Of a stretch of 64,000 nucleotides of DNA, positions 8,912 through 17,827 are shown piece by piece. Each line of letters opens with the position of its first letter. Within the stretch, counting starts at the first letter, position 1. The notes under the pieces were generated by a model, which saw nothing but the letters and a program-made list of their open reading frames with translations, was not told where the DNA came from and searched no databases. Made by a program: the position numbers and the translations under genes. This DNA comes from Lachnospiraceae bacterium UBA7179. Its GTDB lineage: Bacteria; Bacillota; Clostridia; Lachnospirales; Lachnospiraceae. The stretch spans positions 1 through 64,000 of the forward strand of contig DKVL01000056.1 of NCBI GenBank assembly GCA_002491195.1, read 5' to 3'.

Positions 8912-8937
8912 ATAAGGCGGAGGAGTGAATCAATCCA

Positions 8938-9624
8938 ATGCGTGTGGTAAAAGAAGCAGAAGAACGAAAAAATGAAATATTGGATGTGGCGGAAAGACTA
9001 TTTGGGACAAAAGGTTTTGACAGCACCAGTACCACTGACATTTTAAATGAAATCGGTATTGCGAGAGGGACGCTTTATTATCATTTTCAATCGAAAGAGG
9101 AAATTTTAGACGCTATGATCAGCCGCATGACAAACCGACTGATTGAGAAGGCGGGAGCGATTGCAGCGCAGAAGGAAGTACCTGTATTACAGCGCCTTAC
9201 GATGCTGCTGCGCTCCCTTAACGTGAGTGATGGTAATCTGGGTCAGGAACTTTTGGCGCAGGCGCATAAGCCGCAGAATGCCCTTATGCACCAGAAGATG
9301 GAACAGAGTATGTTGTCGGGGATCAATCCGATCCTCACGGATTTGATCAAAGAGGGGACCGCAAAGGGAATCTGTCAGACAGATTATCCGGAAGAAGTTG
9401 CAGAAATGACTTTTTTGTATGCGAACACGGTGTTTGATGGTCTAATGGAACACAGCGAAGAACAGCAGCAGAGAAAGATCGCGGCATTTATTTATAATTT
9501 GGAACGGCTCTTAAATATGGAGCAGGATTGTATGAAAGCAGCTATCATGCCTGTTTTTCAAAGGGATAACAAAATAAAATGCAACATTGTCTGTGCAGAG
9601 AACGAGGACAGGGAAAGCGATTGA
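8938..9624 (+). CDS. TetR/AcrR-family transcriptional regulator
   Basis: A 228-residue regulator with a classic N-terminal TetR helix-turn-helix. ILDVAERLFGTKGFDSTSTTDI is followed by the recognition region IARGTLYYHFQSKEEILDAMI (about residues 10-60). The C-terminal helical ligand domain is unspecific. The start follows GGAGG. The gene overlaps the following HD-GYP frame, or ends 19 bases before the more likely HD-GYP start, so the two are co-transcribed. The ligand is unknown. Confidence 0.9.
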   Translation: MRVVKEAEERKNEILDVAERLFGTKGFDSTSTTDILNEIGIARGTLYYHFQSKEEILDAMISRMTNRLIEKAGAIAAQKEVPVLQRLTMLLRSLNVSDGNLGQELLAQAHKPQNALMHQKMEQSMLSGINPILTDLIKEGTAKGICQTDYPEEVAEMTFLYANTVFDGLMEHSEEQQQRKIAAFIYNLERLLNMEQDCMKAAIMPVFQRDNKIKCNIVCAENEDRESD

Positions 9625-9643
9625 AAGGGCAGGTTTATCCATT

Positions 9644-10963
9644 ATGGGAACAGTGATAACAGAGATTCTGGAAACGGTTGCGATTGCGGTCAGTGGTTTT
9701 TTGATCAAAAAGTATGTGTTTTTAGAACCAGATATGGAAGCGAAGCGGCAGCGTATTTTTTATTGGATCAGTTTTTTCCTGATTGGCAGCGTTTTCTTTG
9801 CATTGGGGAAAGATGCTGCAACAATGGCAGCGCTGCTTTTGATTGGTTTAAATATCGGTCTTGGCAGGAAGAAACACCGGCTGCGGGGACTGTTTATGAT
9901 GGTACCGTTTCCGGGCATTATCAATGGGCTTTTCGTACCTGTTCTGCTTGTGCCGCCGTACCTGTTCGTTCTGTCGCCGCAGAAAACAGTAATATATCAG
10001 TTGATGTTTTATATTTTTTTGTCTGTATTGCTGGTTTTATTCTATGTGAGAGGGAAGGAATGGCGCAGCTGGTTTCATGAGAATATGCAGCACAGGAGTC
10101 TGCGAAGGGCAGAGAAGTGTCTGCTTTGGATCATAGGGCTCTTAATGTTATTCTTTTCCAATGAAGTGGCAACGCTGCTTGTGGCAGAAGAAGGGAGTGT
10201 GCAGGCAGTGGGGGGAACTTACGGATACAGGCTTGCTTCCTTTATTGGGATCAGCAGTGTGGCAGCATTGGTCATGACAGTTACGATCATCGTGCTGATC
10301 ATGCAGGGCAATAAGCGTTCCTTTTACCATGAACGGGTTTCAAGTATGCAGTCCGGCATGATTACGTTTATGGCGGAGGTTGTGGAGAACAAGGACGACA
10401 ATACAGGGGGACACATCAGACGCACAGCAAAATATGTAGAGCATATCGCAAAGGAGCTAAAAAGGCAGGGCGTGTACAGCACGGTTCTGACTGACAGGTA
10501 TATGACTGACATGGTGGTGGCAGCGCCGCTTCACGACATCGGGAAAATACATATACCAGACGCTGTCCTGAACAAGCCGGGAAAACTGACGGAAGAAGAA
10601 TTTGAGATTATGAAAACACATACCACAGCCGGAGAGGAGCTGCTTACCCATGCAAAAGCGGAACTTGGGGAATCCGGGTATCTGAATACGGCAGTGGAGA
10701 TGGCAGCATATCATCATGAGTGGTGGAATGGAAAAGGTTATCCGTATGGTATAAGCGGGGAAGAAATACCGTTATGTGCGAGAATTATGGCAGTTGCAGA
10801 TGTATTTGACGCACTGACTTCCAGGCGTTGTTATAAAGACGCTATGCCTCTTGAAAAGGCGTATGCCATTATCCGGGAGGAATCAGGAACTCATTTTGAT
10901 CCGTTTGTTGTGGAGGCTTTTTTGGCAGTGGCGGAGGAGATCGCAGTGATACCTGTGCAGTAG
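9644..10963 (+). CDS. Membrane HD-GYP domain protein, putative c-di-GMP phosphodiesterase
   Basis: About seven hydrophobic segments in the first 220 residues precede a complete HD-GYP domain. The catalytic pair is in PLHDIGKIHIPDAVLNKPGKL (His297/Asp298 counted from this start). It is followed by HHEWWNGKGYPYGI, where the family's GYP tripeptide is intact, and DVFDALTSRRCYKDAM. HD-GYP enzymes hydrolyse cyclic di-GMP, so this probably ties a membrane signal to motility or polysaccharide output, both encoded in this window. An in-frame ATG at 9587 overlaps the TetR gene; the start at 9644 is preferred because it has an upstream AGGGCAGG and begins a natural membrane anchor. A strong terminator follows. 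Confidence 0.88.
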   Translation: MGTVITEILETVAIAVSGFLIKKYVFLEPDMEAKRQRIFYWISFFLIGSVFFALGKDAATMAALLLIGLNIGLGRKKHRLRGLFMMVPFPGIINGLFVPVLLVPPYLFVLSPQKTVIYQLMFYIFLSVLLVLFYVRGKEWRSWFHENMQHRSLRRAEKCLLWIIGLLMLFFSNEVATLLVAEEGSVQAVGGTYGYRLASFIGISSVAALVMTVTIIVLIMQGNKRSFYHERVSSMQSGMITFMAEVVENKDDNTGGHIRRTAKYVEHIAKELKRQGVYSTVLTDRYMTDMVVAAPLHDIGKIHIPDAVLNKPGKLTEEEFEIMKTHTTAGEELLTHAKAELGESGYLNTAVEMAAYHHEWWNGKGYPYGISGEEIPLCARIMAVADVFDALTSRRCYKDAMPLEKAYAIIREESGTHFDPFVVEAFLAVAEEIAVIPVQ

Positions 10964-11048
10964 TAGACGTTTGCTGCATAGCGTTTTGGGAACACACAGG
11001 CTATCATAACGTGAGGAGATGGCAAAAGGATTATGTAGAACGCTGGAG

Positions 11049-11070
11049 CGCCCCCGAAGGGGCGTTTTTT
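11049..11070 (+). terminator. Rho-independent terminator after the HD-GYP gene
   Basis: CGCCCC-CGAA-GGGGCG stem with a stable tetraloop followed by six T. Confidence 0.9.
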
Positions 11071-11148
11071 ATATTTGACAGAAGCGGGCTGGCGTGTTAC
11101 GGTATAGAAAGTGGATTTATTTGCGTGAAGGAGAGTTGGAGGTTTGAG

Positions 11149-12030
11149 ATGGAGGACAACAAAAATGCAGGAGTGGGCAGGAAGTTTTTGGAAGGGATTC
11201 TTGTAAGCTTTGAGATTATGGCAATGTTCATGGCGCTGCAGATTATGGTGAGTATCGCAGGGGCGGCAGGAGCGCTGACGGCGTATATACTGCAGACGGG
11301 CGAGGATGTCACGCATGCCCAGTATGCTCTGCTGGATATCATGTCAGACAGCAGCTATATGACAAAACTTATGGTTATGGCAACACTCGCGTCGGCGGTA
11401 TTTTCAGTGCCGGCATACTGGATCATATGGGGCAGGAACAAGACGGCGGAAGACAGGTTGTTTTTTAAGGAAAAGGTGCTAAAGCTTAAGCCGTTTGCGA
11501 TGATTGTCATAGCATCCTGCGGACTTTATTATCTGGCGTTGTTGATCGTGGCAGTGATCGCTGTCGTCAGCCCGTCAACAATGTATGAGTATAATGAGAT
11601 GATGGACACTGCGCTCGGCGGAAGCGAGATGCTGGCAATGCTGGCAGCCGTGATCCTGGCGCCCATCAATGAGGAGTGTATCATGAGAGGGCTGATTCTC
11701 AGGAACCTGCAGCGGTTTTTTTCGGCGCCTGTTGTGATCATAATGCAGGCAGTTATGTTTGGAATCTTTCATGGAAACTGGGTACAGGGGCTCTATGTGC
11801 TTCCGGTCGGCGCGGCGCTTGGATATGTGGCGGTCAGGAGCCGGTCAGTGATTCCATGCATATTCATGCACTTGTTTTACAATTCGCTTTCCTTTGCGGT
11901 GGGGATGCTGCCAGAGTTCTGCCAGACAGGCATTTTTGCCATTATTGTTGTGGTGGGGAGTGCGGCAGCAGTATTGTTTATGGGTAAGACCGGGTGCACG
12001 CCGCAGGTTTCAGGGACAGAATATCATTAG
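11149..12030 (+). CDS. CPBP-family intramembrane metalloprotease
   Basis: A 293-residue polytopic membrane protein with the CAAX-prenyl-protease/bacteriocin-processing (CPBP, Abi) motifs: EExxxR in NEECIMRGL (Glu175, Glu176, Arg180), FGIFHGNW (His208) and a later FMHLFYNS. These residues bind zinc or activate water in the membrane. The family includes bacteriocin self-immunity proteins and general processing proteases; the substrate here is unknown. The frame is open from 11011, but that part overlaps the preceding terminator. The ATG at 11149 has GGAGG before it and starts a proper protein. A weak promoter (TTGACA at 11075) may serve it. The MATE gene follows closely. Confidence 0.85.
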   Translation: MEDNKNAGVGRKFLEGILVSFEIMAMFMALQIMVSIAGAAGALTAYILQTGEDVTHAQYALLDIMSDSSYMTKLMVMATLASAVFSVPAYWIIWGRNKTAEDRLFFKEKVLKLKPFAMIVIASCGLYYLALLIVAVIAVVSPSTMYEYNEMMDTALGGSEMLAMLAAVILAPINEECIMRGLILRNLQRFFSAPVVIIMQAVMFGIFHGNWVQGLYVLPVGAALGYVAVRSRSVIPCIFMHLFYNSLSFAVGMLPEFCQTGIFAIIVVVGSAAAVLFMGKTGCTPQVSGTEYH

Positions 12031-12044
12031 GAGATGAGAATGGA

Positions 12045-13433
12045 ATGAGCAATGCAAAAACAGATCACCGAACAGCAATCTTTGAGAGCGTGCCGATACC
12101 AAAGGCGGTAGCGCTTCTGTGCGTTCCTACGATTATTAGTTCTCTTGTGATGGTGCTTTACAATCTGGCAGATACGTACTTTGTCGGAATCCTGAATGAT
12201 CCGGTCCAGAATGCGGCGGTGACGCTTGCAGGGCCTGTGCTGCTTGCGTTTAATGCAATCAACAATCTGTTTGGCGTGGGTTGTTCAAGTATGATGAGCA
12301 GGGCATTGGGACGCAAAGATTACGATACCGTACACAGAACTTCCGCCTTTGGTTTTTACTGTGCGGTGGTGTGCGGCGTGCTGTTTTCCCTCGTCTGTAC
12401 GGTTGGAAAATCTTCCCTGTTACAATTGCTGGGAGCAGATGAAGTCACCATGCAGGCGACGGCGGATTATATGAAATGGACTGTGACTTTCGGTGCAGTT
12501 CCGGCGATCCTGAATGTGGTTATGGCAAATATGGTGCGTGCTGAGGGCTCTGCATTCCATGCGAGTATCGGAACGATGAGCGGGTGTCTCTTAAATATCG
12601 TGCTGGATCCGATTTTTATATTACCATGGGGCCTGGGCATGGGAGCAGCAGGAGCGGGACTTGCCACCTTTTTATCGAACTGTGTGGCTTGCATCTATTT
12701 CTTTGTATTATTGTATTGTAGGAGAAAAAGCACCTATGTCTGCATCCGCCCGAGCAAGTTCTGCTTAAGAAACGCAATTGTGCTTGGCGTGTGCGGCGTC
12801 GGAATCCCAGCGTCCATCCAGAATCTTCTGAATGTGACTGGAATGACGATTTTAAATAATTTTACTTCTGCATTTGGCGCAGACGCAGTGGCGGCAATGG
12901 GAATCACGCAGAAAATATACATGGTTCCGATGTACGTCTGTATGGGAATGTCGCAGGGGATCATGCCGCTGGTAAGCTACAATTATGCCAGTGGCAACCA
13001 GAAGAGAATGAGGTCGGCAGTTGTCTTTACAGGCGGAATCAGCATTGGATTTATCACAGCGGCGTCATTGTTCTTCTATGTGGGGGCAGAGGGCGTTGTG
13101 CGGTTCTTTATGGACAATCCATCCATTATTGCGTATGGAATCCGCTTTTTGAGAGGTTTTTGTCTTGGACTGCCGTTCTTGTGTATGGATTTCCTGGCAG
13201 TCGGTGTTTTCCAGGCGCTTGGTTTTGGCAAAAACGCACTTGTGTTTGCTATCATGAGAAAAATCGTGCTGGAGATACCGGCGCTGTATCTGCTGAACAA
13301 TCTGTTTCCGCTGTATGGACTTGCCTATGCGCAGTTTGTGGCGGAGTTCGTGCTTGCGATCGCGGCTGTGATCGAGCTGGTCCTGATCTTTCGCAGGCTT
13401 GGCAGGAAAGTGGAAGATGTGGAGGATGTATGA
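12045..13433 (+). CDS. MATE-family efflux transporter
   Basis: About 462 residues with twelve hydrophobic helices in two MATE halves. Family features include PTIISSLVMVLYNLADTYFVG in the first helix, a NNLFGVGCSSMMSRALG loop and the second-half repeat GIPASIQNLLNVTGMTILNN. MATE proteins export drugs or metabolites in exchange for sodium or protons. The start is placed at 12045, 14 bases after the CPBP stop, with AGGAGA upstream; a longer in-frame start at 11994 lies inside the CPBP gene. Probably co-transcribed with it. Substrate unknown. Confidence 0.92.
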   Translation: MSNAKTDHRTAIFESVPIPKAVALLCVPTIISSLVMVLYNLADTYFVGILNDPVQNAAVTLAGPVLLAFNAINNLFGVGCSSMMSRALGRKDYDTVHRTSAFGFYCAVVCGVLFSLVCTVGKSSLLQLLGADEVTMQATADYMKWTVTFGAVPAILNVVMANMVRAEGSAFHASIGTMSGCLLNIVLDPIFILPWGLGMGAAGAGLATFLSNCVACIYFFVLLYCRRKSTYVCIRPSKFCLRNAIVLGVCGVGIPASIQNLLNVTGMTILNNFTSAFGADAVAAMGITQKIYMVPMYVCMGMSQGIMPLVSYNYASGNQKRMRSAVVFTGGISIGFITAASLFFYVGAEGVVRFFMDNPSIIAYGIRFLRGFCLGLPFLCMDFLAVGVFQALGFGKNALVFAIMRKIVLEIPALYLLNNLFPLYGLAYAQFVAEFVLAIAAVIELVLIFRRLGRKVEDVEDV

Positions 13434-13535
13434 AGGCAGCGTCCTTCACGGATTGTTTGTGGCGTTAAGGCGGTATGGCGGGAAGTGAGAGAAAGTAACA
13501 GGCAGTGTTTTTGGTCTGTATGGAGGTAAAATAGT

Positions 13536-14375
13536 ATGTTTGAATTGGGAAAAACACAGACACTGATGATCATAAAGGAGCTGGATTTTGGCGTGTATCT
13601 CGGTGAGACGCTCGATGCGTCCATGGATGACCAGGTGCTGCTCCCGAAAAAGCAGGTGCCGCAGGACAGTAAGATTGGCGGTGTCATAGAGGTATTTCTG
13701 TACAAGGATTCCAGGGACAGAATCATCGCCACGACAAACAGGCCGCGGCTGTGTGTGGGTGAAGTAGGGAAATTAAAAGTTTCGCAGGTGACAAAGATCG
13801 GCGCTTTTCTTGACTGGGGGCTTGAGAAGGATGTGCTGCTTCCATATAGAGAGCAGACGGCCAAAGTCAAGGAGGGCGACGAGGTGCTGGCGGCCATTTA
13901 TGTGGACAAGAGCAGCCGCCTTGCAGCCACGATGAAGGTGTACCGTTATCTGAAGTGTGGCGGCGATTATAAGAAGGACGACATCGTGCACGGAACTGTG
14001 TATGAGATCCGGGAAGATATGGGCGCTTTTGTTGCTGTTGACGACCGGTTCTCCGCGCTGATTCCCCAGAGGGAACTTTATGGGGAGATCAGGGTTGGAG
14101 ATGTCGTGACAGCGCGCGTTTCCAGTGTCAAGGAGGATGGAAAGCTGGATTTGAGCGTGCGTGAGAAGGCATACCTGCAGATTGGGAAGGATGCAGAAAA
14201 ACTTGTGGAAATTATCAGGAGCTTTGACGGTGTGCTGCCGTTTACGGACAAGGCAAGTCCTGAGGTGATCAGGCGTGAGACGGGAATGAGCAAGAATGAG
14301 TTTAAGCGTGCGGTTGGCAATTTGCTAAAAAACGGGAAAATTATCATGAAACCTGATGCGATCCGTCTGAAATAA
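13536..14375 (+). CDS. S1-domain RNA-binding protein (CvfB/YitL-like)
   Basis: A 279-residue cytoplasmic protein with tandem S1-like OB folds and a C-terminal winged helix. The S1 strands are visible at about 12-60, 70-130 (VGEVGKLKVSQVTKIGAFLDWGL) and 140-215 (DIVHGTVYEIREDMGAFVAVD). The last 60 residues form the winged helix (MSKNEFKRAVGNLLKNGKI). CvfB proteins bind RNA and affect virulence factor or translation output in staphylococci; the role in clostridia is not settled. Preceded by GGAGG and its own leader after the MATE gene. Ends at a bidirectional terminator. Confidence 0.88.
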   Translation: MFELGKTQTLMIIKELDFGVYLGETLDASMDDQVLLPKKQVPQDSKIGGVIEVFLYKDSRDRIIATTNRPRLCVGEVGKLKVSQVTKIGAFLDWGLEKDVLLPYREQTAKVKEGDEVLAAIYVDKSSRLAATMKVYRYLKCGGDYKKDDIVHGTVYEIREDMGAFVAVDDRFSALIPQRELYGEIRVGDVVTARVSSVKEDGKLDLSVREKAYLQIGKDAEKLVEIIRSFDGVLPFTDKASPEVIRRETGMSKNEFKRAVGNLLKNGKIIMKPDAIRLK

Positions 14376-14398
14376 TCTTGCAATAAATCAGAACGAAA

Positions 14399-14418
14399 AA
14401 CAGCCCTAAAGGGCTGTT
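14399..14418. terminator. Bidirectional terminator between cvfB-like and yjfB-like genes
   Basis: AACAGCCC-taaa-GGGCTGTT with TTTT on the plus side and five T on the minus side, sitting between two convergent genes. Confidence 0.85.
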
Positions 14419-14427
14419 TTAGGTCTT

Positions 14428-14619
14428 CTATACACTGATATCGATATTGCCTCCGATATCCGGATTGACAGAGAGCTCCATTGCGGATGCATCGAGCATT
14501 TCTGTCATGGAAGCAGTGATCACGTTCGCCTGCTCCATTGATTTTGCCAGCATGGCCGTGCCGACATCAGTCAGAAGATTTGACTGAGCCATATGCATGG
14601 AAAGACTTGGTATATCCAT
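14428..14619 (-). CDS. YjfB-family putative motility protein
   Basis: A 63-residue peptide starting MDIPSLSMHMAQ and carrying the family's alternating small/polar helix (VGTAMLAKSMEQANVITASMTEML). YjfB-type peptides are found in flagellated Firmicutes and belong to the motility regulon in Bacillus, but their molecular job is unknown. On the complementary strand the start codon is preceded by AAAGGAGG. A sigma-D-type promoter lies upstream at 14750-14776, which supports a flagellar link independently of the protein match. Confidence 0.85.
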   Translation of the reverse strand: MDIPSLSMHMAQSNLLTDVGTAMLAKSMEQANVITASMTEMLDASAMELSVNPDIGGNIDISV

Positions 14620-14999
14620 AGTACCAACCTCCTTTGTTAAAGTGCAGTATACGGAAAGTTACTTTCTGCGCAGTTGAGTGTATGCACAAAGCTGCCGTAT
14701 GAAAAAACTTCCATGTTTTCACACAAACAGATCTAATACTGCACTATGTATTTCGGCTAAAATACACAAAAATTTAACACAGCCTCAGTCCTTTTTACAA
14801 TGTAAAAATTTTTTGTATATCTTGCATAAATGTGTAAAAAGGGACGTTTTTTGTAGAAATTTTCCAAAATGCATAAAAAAGTTGTTGTTTGCTATAGATT
14901 TATTTGTGTAAATATATTAAAATAATAACAGAATGCGAGGAAAAGAACAGGGTACATCTGTTATTTTTTGTGGATAATGTATAAGAAGGAGAGTGGCAT
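14620..14999. other. Divergent 380-bp AT-rich control region
   Basis: Holds the sigma-D promoter of the yjfB-like gene and the unidentified promoter of the CdaR-like gene. A 9-bp inverted repeat (AATAACAGA at 14924 and TCTGTTATT at 14957-14965, followed by T) lies 35 bases before the CdaR-like start and could be an operator or weak attenuator. No other gene is seen. Confidence 0.5.
14750..14776 (-). promoter_or_regulatory. Sigma-D (sigma-28) promoter of the yjfB-like gene
   Basis: Read on the minus strand: TAAA, exactly 15 bases, then GCCGAAAT. This matches the Bacillus sigma-D pattern TAAA-N15-GCCGATAT at 11 of 12 positions. It lies about 130 bases before the start codon and drives only this motility gene. 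Confidence 0.7.
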
Positions 15000-16088
15000 A
15001 TGATATCAAATCAGATTATACAGAATACGATCGAGGGGATTAAAGCGATCGCAAGAGTTGAGCTTTTTGTAGCCGACATCGATGGGAAACTGGTGGCATC
15101 GACCAAAACGACCGGAAATAGTTTTGAAAATTCAGTACTTGAGTTCGTGAAATCCGCAGCAGACAGCCAGGAGATACAGGGGTGTCAGTTCTTTAAGATT
15201 TATGATGACCAGCAGCTTGAGTATATTCTGATTGCCAATGATGCGGGTGAAAATGCCTATATGGTGGGAAAGATGGCTGCATTCCAGCTGCAGAATCTGA
15301 TGGTGGCGTACAAGGAGCGGTTTGACAAGGATAATTTCATCAAGAATCTGCTGCTGGACAATTTATTGCTGGTAGATATCTACAGCCGTTCCAAGAAGCT
15401 CCATATACAGACGGATGTGAAACGCGCTGTTCTGATCGTGGAATCCCAAAACGGAAAAGACACGAATATCCTGGAAAAGGTGCGGGAGAACTTTGGACAA
15501 AATGGCAGGGACTTTGTGACTGCGGTTGATGAGAATAATGTGATTGTTGTCAAGGAGATCGCGGACAATGAGATGAACCGCGACATTGACAAGTATGCAC
15601 GGGCGATCGAGGACTGTCTTGTCAAGGAAGGCATCAAGAATGTGCATATTTCCTATGGCACGAACGTCAAGGAGATCAAGGAGGTCAGCCGTTCTTACAA
15701 GGAGGCAAAGATGGCGCTTGATGTGGGCAAGATTTTCTTTGCCGAGCGGGACATCATCGCGTACAGCGAGCTTGGTATTGGCCGTTTGATCTACCAGCTG
15801 CCGATTCCGCTCTGCAAGATGTTTATCAAGGAAATCTTTGGCGGAAAGAGTCCGGATGATTTTGATGAGGAGACGTTGACCACGATCAACAAGTTTTTTG
15901 AAAATTCGCTGAATGTGTCAGAGACTTCGAGACAGTTGTTTATCCATAGAAATACGCTGGTCTACAGGCTTGATAAGCTCCAGAAGAGCACGGGGCTTGA
16001 TCTGCGGATCTTTGAGGATGCCATTACATTTAAGATCGCACTGATGGTTGTGCGCTATATGAAGTATATGGAATCGTTTGAATATTAA
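15000..16088 (+). CDS. CdaR/PucR-type transcriptional regulator
   Basis: A 362-residue regulator. The N-terminal third (about 1-130) reads like the sensory domain of sugar-diacid (CdaR) regulators (VELFVADIDGKLVAST). The middle resembles the GGDEF-derived domain of this family (HISYGTNVKEIKEVSRSYKEAKMAL). The last 60 residues are the PucR-type helix-turn-helix (NVSETSRQLFIHRNTLVYRL). Such proteins usually activate genes for sugar acids or purines, but no such pathway lies beside it. The next genes are ftsE-ftsX, so its target is uncertain. It starts after AAGGAGAG. Confidence 0.85.
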   Translation: MISNQIIQNTIEGIKAIARVELFVADIDGKLVASTKTTGNSFENSVLEFVKSAADSQEIQGCQFFKIYDDQQLEYILIANDAGENAYMVGKMAAFQLQNLMVAYKERFDKDNFIKNLLLDNLLLVDIYSRSKKLHIQTDVKRAVLIVESQNGKDTNILEKVRENFGQNGRDFVTAVDENNVIVVKEIADNEMNRDIDKYARAIEDCLVKEGIKNVHISYGTNVKEIKEVSRSYKEAKMALDVGKIFFAERDIIAYSELGIGRLIYQLPIPLCKMFIKEIFGGKSPDDFDEETLTTINKFFENSLNVSETSRQLFIHRNTLVYRLDKLQKSTGLDLRIFEDAITFKIALMVVRYMKYMESFEY

Positions 16089-16139
16089 AAGGCAAAGGCG
16101 AATGATAAGGGATTAATATATTAGGGGTGAAATTGGATT

Positions 16140-16877
16140 TTGAAAACGACAGGGACAAGAAGGCGCACCGGTTCTGGTATTAGCGACAAGGCGATCGTAC
16201 TGGAGCACGTGAGCAAAACATACACAGCGGGTGTGCCGGCATTAAATGATGTTACATTGCATATAAATAAAGGAGAGTTTGTGTTTATCGTGGGGGACAG
16301 CGGTTCGGGGAAGTCAACCCTGATCAAGCTGCTGCTGCGGGAACTTTTGCCGACATCCGGGCGGGTGATCGTAAACGGCACAGATGTGGTGCATCTTAAG
16401 AGACGCCAGATTCCGAAGTTTCGAAGGAGTCTTGGTGTCGTGTTTCAGGACTTCCGGTTATTAAAGGACAGGAATGTCTATGAGAATGTAGCTTTTGCAC
16501 AGCGCATTATCCAGATGCCTAACAGGGAAATTCGGCGCAATGTCCCCTCGATTCTCTCGACAGTGGGGCTTGCGGGCAAGTACAAGGCAAGGCCGAAACA
16601 GCTTTCCGGCGGCGAGCAGCAGCGCGTGGCGCTTGCGAGGGCGCTTGTGAACAAACCGCAGATCCTGCTTGCAGACGAGCCGACAGGAAACCTGGATCCC
16701 AAGAACTCATGGGATATCATGAACCTGCTGGAGAAAATAAATAACAATGGAACCACCGTTCTGGTAGTCACACACAACCGCGAGATTGTGAATGCCATGC
16801 AGAAAAGGGTTATTACAATGAAGAAAGGCATCATTGTCAGTGATGAGGAAAAGGGTGGTTATATCGATGAGGATTAA
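16140..16877 (+). CDS. ftsE: Cell division ATPase FtsE
   Basis: A 245-residue ABC ATPase with Walker A GDSGSGKST (52-60), the signature LSGGEQQRVALARAL, Walker B ILLADEPTGNLD and the switch His in VVTHNRE. The FtsE features GVVFQDFRLLKDRNVYENVAFA and the overlap with an FtsX gene make the assignment firm. It sits on the cytoplasmic face of the septum or lateral wall and powers FtsX to switch on a murein hydrolase. Start is TTG at 16140, with AGGGGTGA 9 bases upstream. Confidence 0.95.
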   Translation: MKTTGTRRRTGSGISDKAIVLEHVSKTYTAGVPALNDVTLHINKGEFVFIVGDSGSGKSTLIKLLLRELLPTSGRVIVNGTDVVHLKRRQIPKFRRSLGVVFQDFRLLKDRNVYENVAFAQRIIQMPNREIRRNVPSILSTVGLAGKYKARPKQLSGGEQQRVALARALVNKPQILLADEPTGNLDPKNSWDIMNLLEKINNNGTTVLVVTHNREIVNAMQKRVITMKKGIIVSDEEKGGYIDED

Positions 16878-17763
16878 TACATTATTTTACTGTATCAAGC
16901 AGGGAATACGAAATACGTTTAAGAACAAATGGTTTACTCTGGCGTCCGTAGCAACGATCTCAGCGTGTCTGTTTTTGTTTGGATTGTTTTATTCAATACT
17001 CACAAATTTTCAACATATGGTGAGGAATGCAGAGCGGGAGTTGTGTGTCAGCGCATTGCTTGATGCGGGATTAAGCGATGAGCGTGTGGCGGAGATCCGC
17101 GGTATGATTGTCCGCAGGACAGAGGTCAGCAATGTGGAATATGTCACCGCGGAGGATACATGGATCCAGTTTGCGGAGGAAAGTAATTTTGGGGATATCA
17201 GTATTTTTACAGAAAATCCATTGGAGGACTGTGCGCATTTTGATATTTATCTGAATGATGTGTCCATGCAGCCAACTTTGGTGACATATCTCGAATCCGT
17301 CGAAGGGATCAGGAAGGTGAATCAATCGTTTCTGACGGCACAGGCGTTGACGGGAGTGAATGCGATCATCGGTTATGTCTCGATCGGTATTATTGTGATC
17401 CTGTTTCTGGTGTCGATCTTTTTGATCAGCAATACGGTTTCGATTGGTATTTCGGTCAGAAAGGAGGAGATCCAGATCATGAAATATATCGGTGCGACGG
17501 ATTTTTTTACGAGGGCGCCGTTTGTGATCGAGGGTATCGTGATCGGACTGATTGGTTCGTTTCTTCCATTGGTCGGTGTGTATTTTATCTACAATGAGGC
17601 GATGATGTATGTGGCGAAACGCTTTCCGTCATTGTCGCAGCTCCTGGCATTTCTGCCGGTAGAGACTGTGTTTGCGAATCTCGTTCCAGTATGTATAGGG
17701 CTGGGTGTAGGGATTGGTTTTATTGGAAGTTTTACGACAGTGAGAAAACATCTTAGCGTTTAG
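16867..17763 (+). CDS. ftsX: Cell division membrane protein FtsX
   Basis: A 298-residue protein with an N-terminal span, an extracytoplasmic domain (about 60-170) and three further spans, the FtsX layout. The start is the ATG at 16867, overlapping the end of ftsE by 11 bases; an earlier in-frame ATG at 16834 would extend into ftsE without a better site. The external domain recruits and activates a hydrolase with a coiled coil, here almost certainly the product of the next gene. Confidence 0.95.
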   Translation: MRINTLFYCIKQGIRNTFKNKWFTLASVATISACLFLFGLFYSILTNFQHMVRNAERELCVSALLDAGLSDERVAEIRGMIVRRTEVSNVEYVTAEDTWIQFAEESNFGDISIFTENPLEDCAHFDIYLNDVSMQPTLVTYLESVEGIRKVNQSFLTAQALTGVNAIIGYVSIGIIVILFLVSIFLISNTVSIGISVRKEEIQIMKYIGATDFFTRAPFVIEGIVIGLIGSFLPLVGVYFIYNEAMMYVAKRFPSLSQLLAFLPVETVFANLVPVCIGLGVGIGFIGSFTTVRKHLSV

Positions 17764-17786
17764 GAGCTGTATTACTTACAGATCCT
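17762..17786 (+). repeat. Short hairpin repeat, copy 1
   Basis: AGGAGCTG...CAGATCCT inverted repeat right after the ftsX stop codon, followed by TAGAA. The same arms recur after the Spo0A-like gene at 60647-60687. No T tract. Confidence 0.35.
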
Positions 17787-17827
17787 TAGAACAGCGGTAT
17801 GTGGAGAATACAGAAAGGTAAGGATTT

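Larger units (their letters stand above)
8745..8937 (+). other. Gap with a possible gene remnant
   Basis: Between the fructokinase and TetR genes an open frame ends at 8859 with a coding-looking tail (EENPYQKILQGFAY before the stop) but has no start or ribosome binding site. It may be the last 30 or so codons of a decayed gene. The rest of the gap holds the TetR promoter and operator. Confidence 0.3.
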
